Shown here: positions 7,133 to 15,943 of the stretch, piece by piece
Position numbering within the stretch: the first letter of the stretch is position 1
How the letters are laid out: every line of letters starts with the position of its first letter
Source: Oscillospiraceae bacterium
GTDB taxonomy: Bacteria > Bacillota > Clostridia > Oscillospirales > Ruminococcaceae
Length of the DNA stretch: 18,219 nucleotides
NCBI GenBank assembly: GCA_016296165.1
Contig: JAEDJV010000042.1
Span: 1 to 18,219 of the forward strand
Direction of reading: 5' to 3'
The notes under the pieces: model-generated
The model's input: the letters and a program-made list of their open reading frames with translations, nothing else
Database searches by the model: none
What the model was told of the DNA's origin: nothing
Program-made: the position numbers and the translations under genes

Positions 7133-7931
7133 TGTTCTCTTAAGGAAAAATCTACTGAAGTTCGGCATGGGTTTTATACTGAGCTTAGTTGTTGTGATAT
7201 TGTTAACCGGATTTATTGGAGAAAGCGTATCAGCTGAATCCTCAATAAAGATTGATCTTAATTCAGGCGAGGCTGATAGTGGGTCCAGCACGCTTGATTT
7301 GTTGTTTTTACTGGCTTTTATTGCACTGATACCTACTTTTCTTATGATGCTTACATGCTTTACGAGAATAGTAATATCAATTTCGTTTCTCAGGAATGCA
7401 ATGGGTGTAGCTAATTCACCTCCGAATCAGGTAATAACCGGGCTATCCATATTCTTAACTATTTTTATTATGTTTCCGGTTTTTTCACAGATAAAAACTG
7501 AAGCATATGATCCTTACAAAGCAGGGACAATGACATTTGAAGAGGCTATAGGTGAAGGACAGAAACCGCTGAAAGTGTTCATGTTAAAGCAGGTTTATGA
7601 AGAGGATCTTAATATGTTTGTTACACTTGCTGACAGCAATGGGATTATTGAAAAGGAAAACTATGATTCACAGGAAAAACTGACTGAACTAAGTCTTTTT
7701 GTTATTGCTCCGTCATACATAACAAGTGAGTTAAAAAGAGCATTCCTTATCGGATTTCTGCTTTATATACCATTTCTGATAATTGATCTTGTTGTTTCAA
7801 GTACTCTTATGGCGATGGGTATGGTGATGCTTCCGCCGGCTATGATTTCAATGCCGTTTAAGCTGATGCTTTTCATAGTAGCAGACGGATGGAATCTGCT
7901 TATAGAATCTCTTATCGTAAGTTTCAATTAG
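7119..7931 (+). CDS. fliP: Flagellar export gate protein FliP
   Basis: I placed the start at ATG 7119 (270 residues) because AAAGGAG lies just upstream at 7106-7112; a longer in-frame start at 7080 lies inside fliO without a ribosome site. FliP forms the core pentamer of the export gate. It has a cleavable-looking signal peptide (basic MKKNN start, hydrophobic stretch at about 17-33, then SVSAES), as FliP proteins usually do. Membrane segments follow, with the FliP signatures MLTCFTRIVISISFLRNAMG, SPPNQVITGLSIFLT and near the end MAMGMVMLPPAMISMPFKLM. Length fits the family, and the start overlaps fliO by 14 bases, suggesting coupled translation. Confidence 0.95.
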   Translation: MKKNNVLLRKNLLKFGMGFILSLVVVILLTGFIGESVSAESSIKIDLNSGEADSGSSTLDLLFLLAFIALIPTFLMMLTCFTRIVISISFLRNAMGVANSPPNQVITGLSIFLTIFIMFPVFSQIKTEAYDPYKAGTMTFEEAIGEGQKPLKVFMLKQVYEEDLNMFVTLADSNGIIEKENYDSQEKLTELSLFVIAPSYITSELKRAFLIGFLLYIPFLIIDLVVSSTLMAMGMVMLPPAMISMPFKLMLFIVADGWNLLIESLIVSFN

Positions 7932-7949
7932 GTATGAGGTGATTTGAAA

Positions 7950-8213
7950 ATGACACAGGCAGATATACTTGATCTCTTTATGAATGCTATGTATGTTGCG
8001 TTTAAACTTGCAGCCCCTGTTCTTATAGCAAGTATTATTATAGGTCTGATAGTTGCGATATTTCAGGCGGCAACGCAGATACATGAACAGACGCTGACAT
8101 TTGTACCTAAGGTTCTGGTGATTGCACTTATGCTTCTGATACTGGGAGCATGGATGATAAACATAATCTCAGAATTTTTCGGTATGATATTTGAGAAAAT
8201 AGCTGGAATGTAG
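7950..8213 (+). CDS. fliQ: Flagellar export gate protein FliQ
   Basis: I chose ATG 7950 (87 residues) over the in-frame TTG at 7944 because GAGGTGA (7936-7942) is 7 bases from the ATG and only 1 from the TTG. FliQ is a two-helix membrane protein that wraps the FliP/FliR gate. Both hydrophobic hairpin segments are visible (about residues 17-40 and 52-75), and the family motif QAATQIHEQTLTFVPKV lies between them. Size is typical. It follows fliP by 18 bases, and its stop codon lies 8 bases before the GTG start of fliR. Confidence 0.95.
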   Translation: MTQADILDLFMNAMYVAFKLAAPVLIASIIIGLIVAIFQAATQIHEQTLTFVPKVLVIALMLLILGAWMINIISEFFGMIFEKIAGM

Positions 8214-8221
8214 GTGCTTTT

Positions 8222-9004
8222 GTGACGGAACTTAATATAGTCATAGATAATATCTATATGTATGTGCTGGTTTTTATAAGACTGGCGGCGATGATTGCGT
8301 TTAATCCAATTTTAACAAGAAATAATATTCCGGGCGGGGTCAGGACGGGAATAATCTTTTTCTCGACAATTATTCTGACACCGTCTGTTCCTATACCTGC
8401 AGGTTTTGAAAACAATACATTTGATTTGGTTTTCTGTATTGTGCGTGAAATTGCGGCAGGATGGGTTTTAGGCTATATTTTTAATATTTTTTTCTATATG
8501 CTTGTCTTTGCCGGAGATATCCTTGATATGCAGTTTGGTCTCTCAATGGCAAAAGTAATGGATCCGGGAACCAATGTTCAGTCAGCATTCACAGGAAATC
8601 TTATTAACCTTGTTTATATGGCTTATTTTTTTGTTACAGACAGTCATCTTGTTCTTATCAAAATGGCAGTTCATTCATATGAAATGATACCGGCGGGTGC
8701 TCCGGAGATAAATCTTTATGGAGCTGCTTCATTCGGTATCAGTATGTTTACTTCAGTTTTCAATCTTGCAGTCAGACTGGTTTTCCCGTTTGTAGCAGCA
8801 GAGTTTATTCTGGAGATAGGAATGGGTATTCTTATGAAACTTATTCCTCAGATTCATATTTTCGTAATAAATATGCAGTTTAAGATTCTTCTTGCAATAA
8901 TTATGCTGTTTATACTTGCAAAACCAATAACTGTATTTTTGGAAAATTATATTCTGATAATGTTTGATTATGTGAATGATGCACTCTATGCGCTTGTTTC
9001 ATAG
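8222..9004 (+). CDS. fliR: Flagellar export gate protein FliR
   Basis: A protein of 260 residues starting at GTG 8222, with a weak AGGTG ribosome site overlapping the fliQ stop; the next ATG is 13 codons in and has no better site. FliR caps the FliP pentamer in the export gate. It is strongly hydrophobic with about six membrane segments, and shows family features RLAAMIAFNPILTRNNIP at the start, ILDMQFGLSMAKVMDPGTN in the middle, and MGILMKLIPQIHIFVINMQFK near the end. Its length and position between fliQ and flhB are standard. Confidence 0.94.
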   Translation: MTELNIVIDNIYMYVLVFIRLAAMIAFNPILTRNNIPGGVRTGIIFFSTIILTPSVPIPAGFENNTFDLVFCIVREIAAGWVLGYIFNIFFYMLVFAGDILDMQFGLSMAKVMDPGTNVQSAFTGNLINLVYMAYFFVTDSHLVLIKMAVHSYEMIPAGAPEINLYGAASFGISMFTSVFNLAVRLVFPFVAAEFILEIGMGILMKLIPQIHIFVINMQFKILLAIIMLFILAKPITVFLENYILIMFDYVNDALYALVS

Positions 9005-9036
9005 AAATAAAAAACGGTACATAAGGGGGGAGAATT

Positions 9037-10104
9037 TTGGCAGATACAGGAGATAAAACCGAACAACCTACCGGGAAAAAGCTTGAAGACGCCCGAAAAG
9101 AAGGTAATGTACCCCAAAGTAAAGAAGTAACAATAGCTATAACTCTTGTTGCTTCTTTCTATGTTTTTAAGCTGTTTTATCCGCTTATTAAATCCCAGAT
9201 GCTTGATGTTATAAAAGATCAGCTCCAGATGGTTGGTTATACTCAGACCCTTGATATTTCCGATCTACAGGATGTATTTATAAAATGTCTGTTAAAATAT
9301 GCGATAGCGACTATTCCACTACTCCTTGTTGTTGGATTTGCAGCAATAGTAATTTCTATGGCACAGACCAAACTTCTTGTTAATTTTAAATCTTTAAAGC
9401 CAAAATTTGATAGAATGAATCCGATACAAGGGATAAAAAAACTATTTTCTCTTAAAGGATTTATAGAAGTTTTAAAATCCCTATTGAAAATTTTTTTACT
9501 TATGTATATAATATATATATGTATAAGTAAAAAACTTGACATGCTGCCTAAATTAATTGACAGTACGATTGATGAAGTTGCACTATTTACAGGAAACGTA
9601 ATTTTTGATATAATAAATAAAGTAGTAATTGCATTTGCTGCAATTGCGGTAGCTGATTATATATACCAGCGTTTTCAGTACATAAAAAATCTTCGTATGA
9701 CAAAACAGGAAGTCAAGGAAGAATACAAAAACATAGAGGGTGACCCTCAGATAAAGGGAAAGATAAAACAGAAACAGCAGGAAATGTCCAGAGCACGTAT
9801 GATGCAGGAGGTTCCGACTGCTGATGTTGTAATCAAAAACCCTACTCACTTCGCAGTTGCACTAAAGTACGATCACATTAATCAGGGTGCCCCTGTTGTT
9901 GTCGCAAAGGGACAGGATCATGTTGCATTAAAAATAATTGATATTGCAGAGAAAAATGACGTAGCAGTTGTGGAAAACATTCCGCTGGCAAGAGCCTTGT
10001 ATGCAGCAGTTGAGATAGGCTCTGAGATCCCTGCAGAATTTTATAATCCTGTCGCCGAAATTCTCGCACATATCTACAGTCTGAATAAAAAGGATTTGAC
10101 TTGA
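9037..10104 (+). CDS. flhB: Flagellar export switch protein FlhB
   Basis: A protein of 355 residues with TTG at 9037, fixed by the site AAGGGGGGA. The opening ADTGDKTEQPTGKKLEDARK is the classic FlhB/SctU N-terminus. Four membrane segments lie at about residues 30-50, 85-110, 145-162 and 185-210. The cytoplasmic domain contains the autocleavage motif NPTH, with Asn268 followed by PTH at 269-271; cleavage after this Asn changes export from hook-type to filament-type substrates in response to FliK. The C-terminal half after the site (FAVALKYDH to the end) is homologous to the separate small protein at 15930. Its stop lies one base before the flhA start. Confidence 0.96.
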   Translation: MADTGDKTEQPTGKKLEDARKEGNVPQSKEVTIAITLVASFYVFKLFYPLIKSQMLDVIKDQLQMVGYTQTLDISDLQDVFIKCLLKYAIATIPLLLVVGFAAIVISMAQTKLLVNFKSLKPKFDRMNPIQGIKKLFSLKGFIEVLKSLLKIFLLMYIIYICISKKLDMLPKLIDSTIDEVALFTGNVIFDIINKVVIAFAAIAVADYIYQRFQYIKNLRMTKQEVKEEYKNIEGDPQIKGKIKQKQQEMSRARMMQEVPTADVVIKNPTHFAVALKYDHINQGAPVVVAKGQDHVALKIIDIAEKNDVAVVENIPLARALYAAVEIGSEIPAEFYNPVAEILAHIYSLNKKDLT

Positions 10105-10105
10105 T

Positions 10106-12172
10106 TTGAAAAGTATAGCAAAATATTTAAACAACATAGTCGCAGCATTCGTTGTTCTGATAGTATTTTTACTTATCATTCCGCTTCCGACTCCGATACT
10201 CGACTTTCTGTTCATATTTCAGATTGGATTGTCACTTGTTATTCTCATGATGTCCATGTATGTTAAGGAACCTCTTGAGTTTTCAATATTTCCGACACTC
10301 CTTCTTATCACTACGATGTTCAGACTGGGTCTGAATATTTCATCAACACGTTCCATACTCACAAACGCCGGATATGCCGGTGAGGTAGTTAAAGTGTTCG
10401 GCCAGTTTGTAATCAGGGGAGACGTTGTTGTAGGTCTTGTAATATTTCTTATCATAGTACTCGTTCAGTTTCTTGTAATTACAAAAGGTTCAGAACGAGT
10501 TGCTGAAGTATCGGCACGTTTTACACTTGACGCTATGCCAGGTAAACAGATGGCAATAGACGCAGATCTTAATTCCGGTGCAATTACTGATGAAGAGGCC
10601 AAGATCAGACGTGCAAAGATAGCTCGTGAGTCTGCGTTCTACGGAGCAATGGACGGTGCTTCCAAGTTCGTTAAAGGTGACTCTGTTATGTCACTTGTTG
10701 TTACAGCCATAAACCTTATTGGCGGCATAGTAATAGGTCTTATAACGGGTGTGGGAGATTTCAATACTGTTGTAAGTACATATTCGGTTGCTACTGTTGG
10801 TGATGGACTTATGTCACAAGTTCCTGCACTTCTCATATCTGTTTCATCCGGTATGATAGTTACACGTTCATCTGCTGAAGATGATCTTAATACTGATTTT
10901 AAAAATACTTTTCTTTCACAGCCAAGAGTACTGATAATATCAGGTATCGCACTCCTGTTTCTTATTTTTATTGGGTTCCCGCCAGTACAACTGATACTTC
11001 TCTCGTCTATGCTTATAGGATGCGGAATTCTTCTGATAAGAAAACCTAAAAAGCAGCATGCAGGAGATATACAAGATGCAGATGAAAATATGTCGTCAGA
11101 GGAGATAGTAAGCGAAGCCGCTTACTACAGAAACATTGACAATCTTTACGGTCTTCTTAACGTGGAACTCCTCAGAATAGAATTCGGATACAGCCTTATT
11201 CCGCTTGTTGACGAAGCCAGCGGTGGTAATTTCCTTGACCGTGTAGTAATGTTCAGAAAGCAGTATGCTATGGAAATGGGTATGATTATTCCCCCTGTTC
11301 AGCTTAAGGACAGCAGTCGTATTAATCCTAACCAGTATTCCATATGTATAAAGGGAGAAGAAGTCGCTAAGGGTGATATTCTTATTGATCACTATCTTGG
11401 CCTGGCACCTTCTGAGAGTGAGGACGTTATAGACGGAATAGAAACTATTGAGCCGGCATTCGGAATAAAGGCAAAGTGGATAAGTGAAGAGCAGAAGGTT
11501 AAGGCTGAACTTCTTGGATATACGCTTATAGATCCGGTATCGGTTATAATAACACATCTGTCTGAAGTAATAAAAACTCATGCATATGAGATACTTAACA
11601 GAGAAGAAATAAACAATATGCTTGAAAATCTGAAAAAGAACAATCCTTCAATAGTAAATGATACAGTTCCTTCTGTTATATCAGTTGGTGAACTTCAGAA
11701 AGTGCTTAGTCGTCTGCTTCAGGAAGATGTTCCGATAAAAGACCTTGAAACTATTCTTGAGACGCTTGGTGACTACGGACAGAAGATTAAGGATACTGAT
11801 ATGCTCACAGAATATGTAAGACAAGCTCTTAAGAGAACTATCTCACGCAAGTTCACAGAGGCTAATCAGATGAAGGTTATCAGTCTTGATCCAAGCGTTG
11901 AAAACATGATTATGGGTGCTGTTAAGAAACTTGATAACGGCTCATATCTTGCACTTGATCAGCAGAGTATTCAGAGGATAATAACTGCTACAACTGATCA
12001 GGTTGACAGGATTAAGGATCTTGTACAGACACCTGTTATTCTCACTTCTCCTATAGTGAGAGTGTATTTTAAAAAGCTTATTGACCAGTTCTATCCAAAC
12101 ATAGTCGTTCTGTCGTTTAGTGAGATTGATACACAGGTTCAGATACAGGCACTTGGAAATATAGCTGTTTAA
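10106..12172 (+). CDS. flhA: Flagellar export protein FlhA
   Basis: A protein of 688 residues with TTG at 10106, one base after the flhB stop. An in-frame TGA at 10097 rules out an upstream start. The only purine-rich site (AAAAAGGA, 10086-10093) is about 12 bases away, so translation is probably coupled to flhB. FlhA forms the nonameric ring that receives export substrates. The N-terminal half has about eight membrane segments. The conserved cytoplasmic FHIPEP-region motifs follow: FRLGLNISSTRSIL, then SARFTLDAMPGKQMAIDADL and the stretch DEEAKIRRAKIARESAFYGA with DGASKFVKGD. The C-terminal half (from about residue 330) is the soluble substrate-docking domain. Size and order are normal. Confidence 0.97.
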   Translation: MKSIAKYLNNIVAAFVVLIVFLLIIPLPTPILDFLFIFQIGLSLVILMMSMYVKEPLEFSIFPTLLLITTMFRLGLNISSTRSILTNAGYAGEVVKVFGQFVIRGDVVVGLVIFLIIVLVQFLVITKGSERVAEVSARFTLDAMPGKQMAIDADLNSGAITDEEAKIRRAKIARESAFYGAMDGASKFVKGDSVMSLVVTAINLIGGIVIGLITGVGDFNTVVSTYSVATVGDGLMSQVPALLISVSSGMIVTRSSAEDDLNTDFKNTFLSQPRVLIISGIALLFLIFIGFPPVQLILLSSMLIGCGILLIRKPKKQHAGDIQDADENMSSEEIVSEAAYYRNIDNLYGLLNVELLRIEFGYSLIPLVDEASGGNFLDRVVMFRKQYAMEMGMIIPPVQLKDSSRINPNQYSICIKGEEVAKGDILIDHYLGLAPSESEDVIDGIETIEPAFGIKAKWISEEQKVKAELLGYTLIDPVSVIITHLSEVIKTHAYEILNREEINNMLENLKKNNPSIVNDTVPSVISVGELQKVLSRLLQEDVPIKDLETILETLGDYGQKIKDTDMLTEYVRQALKRTISRKFTEANQMKVISLDPSVENMIMGAVKKLDNGSYLALDQQSIQRIITATTDQVDRIKDLVQTPVILTSPIVRVYFKKLIDQFYPNIVVLSFSEIDTQVQIQALGNIAV

Positions 12173-12202
12173 AAATCTTTTACTGAAAGGCGGTGATTAT
12201 CC

Positions 12203-12988
12203 TTGAATAATATTTCACAGAAGGAAGAAAAGCTTTCTGAAGAAGCAGCTGCTGCACTTATGTCGCAGTACAGACAGTCAGGTGATGTCAGATTAAGAAA
12301 TAATCTTGTTATGAATTACAGTTACATAGCACGTACAGCTGCAATGCAACTTAGGGGTCTTGCTGCCGGATATGCGCAGATTGAAGACATGGTTAATCAG
12401 GGAATAATCACTCTGATTGACTGCATAGAAAAATTTGACGGTTCGAAGGGTATGAAGTTTGAGTCATACGCTTTTATGAGAGTACGCGGAGGGATAATAG
12501 ATCTTGTCAGGAAACAGGACTGGATTCCCCGCAGAGTAAGAACTGCAGCAAAAGAAATATCAAATGCGCGTTCAGAGTTATGTTCTGAATTAAAAAGAGA
12601 ACCAACTGAAGATGAAATAGCCCAATATCTTGGTATCTCAGTTGAAAAACTCAGACAGTATAATAATGAAGTTGCCGGATCAGTGACATTTTCATTTGAA
12701 GAGCTGATTCAAAATGTAAATCAGATGGGTACGCTTCTGGATTCAGCAACAAGTGATTATACGACGCCGGAAAAACAGCTTTTAAAAAGTGAACTTCGTG
12801 ATAAATTAAAAACAGCGATTGAATCACTCAACGAAAGGGAACGGCTGGTTGTTACTTTATATTATTTTGAAAATCTGAATCTTAGTGAGATATCGCAGGT
12901 GCTTGAAGTAAGTGTACAGCGTGTGTCACAGATAAGTTCAAAGGCCATTTCAAAAATCAAGTCAGTCATGGAGGAATATCTAAAATAA
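12203..12988 (+). CDS. fliA: Flagellar RNA polymerase sigma factor FliA / SigD (sigma-28)
   Basis: A protein of 261 residues with TTG at 12203 after AAAGGCGGTGA. Sigma-28 directs transcription of late flagellar and chemotaxis genes. Region 2 is clear (RNNLVMNYSYIARTAAMQLRG, then IEDMVNQGIITLIDCIEKFD and KFESYAFMRVRGGIIDLVRK). The next motif, DWIPRRVRTAAKEI, is typical of the FliA/SigD group, and region 3 carries REPTEDEIAQYLGIS. Region 4 has the helix-turn-helix LNLSEISQVLEVSVQRVSQI with NERERLVVTLYYFE before it. In many Firmicutes flhF, flhG and chemotaxis genes lie between flhA and this gene; here only 30 bases do. No anti-sigma factor FlgM is in the window. Confidence 0.94.
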   Translation: MNNISQKEEKLSEEAAAALMSQYRQSGDVRLRNNLVMNYSYIARTAAMQLRGLAAGYAQIEDMVNQGIITLIDCIEKFDGSKGMKFESYAFMRVRGGIIDLVRKQDWIPRRVRTAAKEISNARSELCSELKREPTEDEIAQYLGISVEKLRQYNNEVAGSVTFSFEELIQNVNQMGTLLDSATSDYTTPEKQLLKSELRDKLKTAIESLNERERLVVTLYYFENLNLSEISQVLEVSVQRVSQISSKAISKIKSVMEEYLK

Positions 12989-13007
12989 AAAGAGGGGGAT
13001 TTTACTC

Positions 13008-13745
13008 ATGTTATCAGGATTTTATACTGCCGGGTCAGGCATTTTGAATCAGCAGAGAAATGTTAATGTGATAGGCAACAATATATCGAACAGTCAGACA
13101 GCCGGATACAAGGCGCAGAGAATGGTTCAGAGTACATATGAACATAATTTTCTTACAAGACTTGAGGACGGCATATACCACAAGATTGGCGAGGGTGATC
13201 CTGCGGTATACACAGATGTTGTTGAGACAATTACGGATGAGAGTTATCTTAGGGAAACAGAAAATCCATACGATATGGCTCTTGTAGGAGAGGGATATTT
13301 TAATATCGCAGGAAATAACGGCACATATCTTACCCGTAACGGAAATTTTAATATAGATGCAGAAGGATATCTCGTTCTTGAAGGGATAGGAAGGGTGCAG
13401 GGAAGAAACGGCAGTCTCCTTGTAAAAGGAGCTGATTATTCCATTACTCCGCATGGACTTGTCTATAATTCCGAAGGGGTTTATGTTGACAGACTGCTTA
13501 TTTCCAAACCGGCTGACGGAACACAGGTAAAGAAGATTGATAACGGTATGTTTACAGCAGAACAGACAGATATCGTTGATGTTACAACTGTATATCAGAA
13601 TCATCTGGAGCAGTCCAATGTCGATATGAATGAAGAGTACACAGGTCTCATTGAGGCACAGAGGGCATTACAGGCATGTGCTTCAGCTCTTAAGATGGTT
13701 GATAATATTAATGCAAAAGCGGCAACTATATCAAGCATAAGCTGA
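13008..13745 (+). CDS. flgF: Flagellar rod protein, FlgF-like (FlhO type)
   Basis: A protein of 245 residues with ATG at 13008 after AGAGGGGGA. It is a rod-type protein of the FlgE/F/G family: N-terminal FYTAGSGILNQQRNVNVIGN, then NISNSQTAGYKAQRMVQS; the middle motif YDMALVGEGYFNIAGNNGTY; and C-terminal HLEQSNVDMNEEYTGLIEAQ followed by RALQACASALKMVD. It is exported by the type III apparatus and forms part of the rod between basal body and hook. Of the two adjacent paralogues it is the first and shorter, as FlhO (FlgF-like) is next to FlhP in Bacillus. Assignment as FlgF rather than FlgG is by order and is less certain than the family. Confidence 0.8.
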   Translation: MLSGFYTAGSGILNQQRNVNVIGNNISNSQTAGYKAQRMVQSTYEHNFLTRLEDGIYHKIGEGDPAVYTDVVETITDESYLRETENPYDMALVGEGYFNIAGNNGTYLTRNGNFNIDAEGYLVLEGIGRVQGRNGSLLVKGADYSITPHGLVYNSEGVYVDRLLISKPADGTQVKKIDNGMFTAEQTDIVDVTTVYQNHLEQSNVDMNEEYTGLIEAQRALQACASALKMVDNINAKAATISSIS

Positions 13746-13768
13746 AAAATATTCTGGGGGAAAAGATT

Positions 13769-14524
13769 ATGAATAAAGCATTTTACACAGGTGCATCTGG
13801 TTTAAGAGCATACCAGACAGGCATTGATATAATTGGTCACAATATCAGCAATTCACAGACAACAGGTTTCAAGGCAACAAAACCAGAGTTTCGTGAACTC
13901 ATTAACAGCAACATGGACGTAAATAAAAACCGCGAACTTGCTGATAATGAGAAAATCAAAGAAGGCAACGGAGTAAGAATGTGGCATGATGATTTGAATT
14001 TTACACAGGGAAATTTTAATGCTACAGATTATCCGCTTGATTTCCTTATTGCCGGTGATGGCTTTTTTGCGCTTAGAAATGATGACGGAACAATTGAATA
14101 CACAAGAAACGGTTCATTTGACGTTAGTATCGAAGGAGAAAATGCTGCATTTCTGGTTAATGCAGACGGCAAATATGTTCTTGATCAGTTAAATCAGCCT
14201 ATACAGCTTGATTATATTCCTGAAACAAGAAGTATAGATGTTGAGAAGGTAAAGCCGAGACTGGGTGTGTTTTCGTTTACTAACCCAAACGGACTTACAA
14301 GAACAGACGGCGGAAGTTTCCTTGTGAGCAACAATTCAGGTGCTCCCGAAAATGCTGATCCAGGGAAATACACACTCTATCAGGGATCACTAGAAAGCTC
14401 AAATGTGCAGCTTTCACAGGAAATGACAAATCTTATTATTGCACAGAGATCCTATCAGTTTGCTACCAAAGTAGTAACTACATCCGACGAGATAGAACAG
14501 CTGGTTAATTCATTAAGAGGATAA
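13769..14524 (+). CDS. flgG: Flagellar rod protein, FlgG-like (FlhP type)
   Basis: A protein of 251 residues with ATG at 13769 after TGGGGGAAAA. It shares the rod family features: FYTGASGLRAYQTGIDIIGH and NISNSQTTGFKATKPEFREL at the N-terminus, the LDFLIAGDGFFALRNDDGT motif in the middle, and SLESSNVQLSQEMTNLII then AQRSYQFATKVVTTSDEIEQ at the C-terminus. It is predicted to be an exported distal rod protein. Its last codons contain AAGAGG, the ribosome site of the next gene, so the two are probably coupled. The FlgF/FlgG naming of the pair follows gene order; both could be called FlgG-type. Confidence 0.82.
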   Translation: MNKAFYTGASGLRAYQTGIDIIGHNISNSQTTGFKATKPEFRELINSNMDVNKNRELADNEKIKEGNGVRMWHDDLNFTQGNFNATDYPLDFLIAGDGFFALRNDDGTIEYTRNGSFDVSIEGENAAFLVNADGKYVLDQLNQPIQLDYIPETRSIDVEKVKPRLGVFSFTNPNGLTRTDGGSFLVSNNSGAPENADPGKYTLYQGSLESSNVQLSQEMTNLIIAQRSYQFATKVVTTSDEIEQLVNSLRG

Positions 14525-14530
14525 TTTTCA

Positions 14531-15943
14531 ATGGCAAATATCGAAAAATTCGCCACTCCTATTACCAACAGAAATATAGTTAAGCCAATATCGGAGCATA
14601 AGACTGCCGAAGGTGAAAAAGTTGATTTTCAGGATACCAGTAAAGTTAAACAGACTCTGGCAGAATCCGAACTGTTAAAGCAGCATACCGGTGACATAGA
14701 AAATCAAAGAGGTCCGGCTGTTTTCATGAATCTTCTTACAGATCCTCAGGTTACTGTAGGATTTATGAGAAATATTTATCTTATGATGGATATTGTTTCG
14801 CTGCTTTCGATGCAGAACGGATCCTTAACTGAAGAAATGCAGCAGCTGTTTTCGGAACTTAATCTTTTTCCTGAAGAGATTGCTGATGAAATGATTAATC
14901 AGGAAAATTCTTCTACGGCATTCAAGGGGGAATTATTCGATTTTCTCAGAGATGTGCTGGCAGAAAATAAAAACCCTGATTTTAAGAAGGCTGTTATATC
15001 TGTTCTAAAATCAGTAAACTGCGAAAAGAGTAAAGCGGATATATTAAGAGCACTTTCTGCAAGTTTTAATTATATGTCTGCTCAGATGAAGCCAAATAAA
15101 GAACTGTCAGCAGTTTTGCACTCGATATCAGAAAGATTTTCTTCTGAAGATGCTATGGAGAATTTTCAGAATATAAGAGATGATGCGCTTTCTGTCCTGA
15201 CGGATATAGAAAGAAGCATACTTTATAACACGCAGAATTCAAGACTTATATCTATGATAAGATATAATCTTTCGAGGTATAATACTGATTCGGATTTTCT
15301 GACATCGTCTGTAAATTATCTTATGACAATGCTTAAAGAGGAGGACAAATCAGAATTTCTTCAGCTTTTGTATGATCACCTTGCATATTATGAAAACAGA
15401 AGTCATTCTGAGATTCTTTCTGATTCAAAAGTAATGAATACAATTACTGATATCCTGAAACTTCAGAGTGAGAGTGAAGAAATAAAATCACTTGACTCTG
15501 ATAGCGTGGAGTCTATCATACACAGCATGCTTTCATCACCAAGCAATTTTACTCCTCTCCTTCATTTTATTATACCGGTAGAATATGAAGATGTTGTTTC
15601 GTTTGCTGAGATGTGGATTGATCCTGATGAAGGAAATCATGGTTCATCAGAATCAAATGATGAGCGATTAATTCATATGCTTATTGTTTTTGATATGGAC
15701 AATCTCGGAAGAATGGAGACGGAACTTCATGTCCGAAATAAAGAAATAACCCTTTCACTGTATTGTTCAGAAGAAGTGAGACCGGTTATCGAATCGATAT
15801 CAAAAGACTTAAGGAAATGTGCGGATTTTTCAGACTATAAAATATCATCTGTTAATATTAAGCAGATAAAACAGCCACGTTCACTCGTAGATGTATTTGA
15901 TGGATTATCAGTAAAGAGGTCTGGTATAAATGTCAAAATCTAA
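14531..15943 (+). CDS. Flagellar operon protein with FliK-like C-terminal domain
   Basis: A protein of 470 residues with ATG at 14531 and site AAGAGG 10 bases upstream inside the flgG end. I do not recognise the first 370 residues: they are soluble, largely helical by appearance, with an N-terminal polar segment and no signal peptide or membrane helix. The last part (about residues 380-450) reads like the FliK Flg_hook domain: FDMDNLGRMETELHV with Leu392-Gly393 at the place of the LG in LSPEGLGDITVKL, then short strands (EITLSLYCS), a helix (VRPVIESISKDLRKC) and a final strand (YKISSVNIKQI). The next gene, overlapping by 14 bases, encodes a FlhB-C-like protein, echoing the FliK-FlhB partnership. 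From memory, Bacillus subtilis ylqG-ylqH is a similar pair. The domain link is inference from pattern; the gene itself is certain. Confidence 0.7.
   Translation: MANIEKFATPITNRNIVKPISEHKTAEGEKVDFQDTSKVKQTLAESELLKQHTGDIENQRGPAVFMNLLTDPQVTVGFMRNIYLMMDIVSLLSMQNGSLTEEMQQLFSELNLFPEEIADEMINQENSSTAFKGELFDFLRDVLAENKNPDFKKAVISVLKSVNCEKSKADILRALSASFNYMSAQMKPNKELSAVLHSISERFSSEDAMENFQNIRDDALSVLTDIERSILYNTQNSRLISMIRYNLSRYNTDSDFLTSSVNYLMTMLKEEDKSEFLQLLYDHLAYYENRSHSEILSDSKVMNTITDILKLQSESEEIKSLDSDSVESIIHSMLSSPSNFTPLLHFIIPVEYEDVVSFAEMWIDPDEGNHGSSESNDERLIHMLIVFDMDNLGRMETELHVRNKEITLSLYCSEEVRPVIESISKDLRKCADFSDYKISSVNIKQIKQPRSLVDVFDGLSVKRSGINVKI

Noticed and set aside
11096..11581. A 161-codon minus-strand open frame inside flhA, and a 189-codon one at 13035-13604 inside flgF.
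   Set aside because: Both lie wholly opposite well-conserved flagellar genes, have no ribosome site or family resemblance, and arise from the codon bias of the plus strand.
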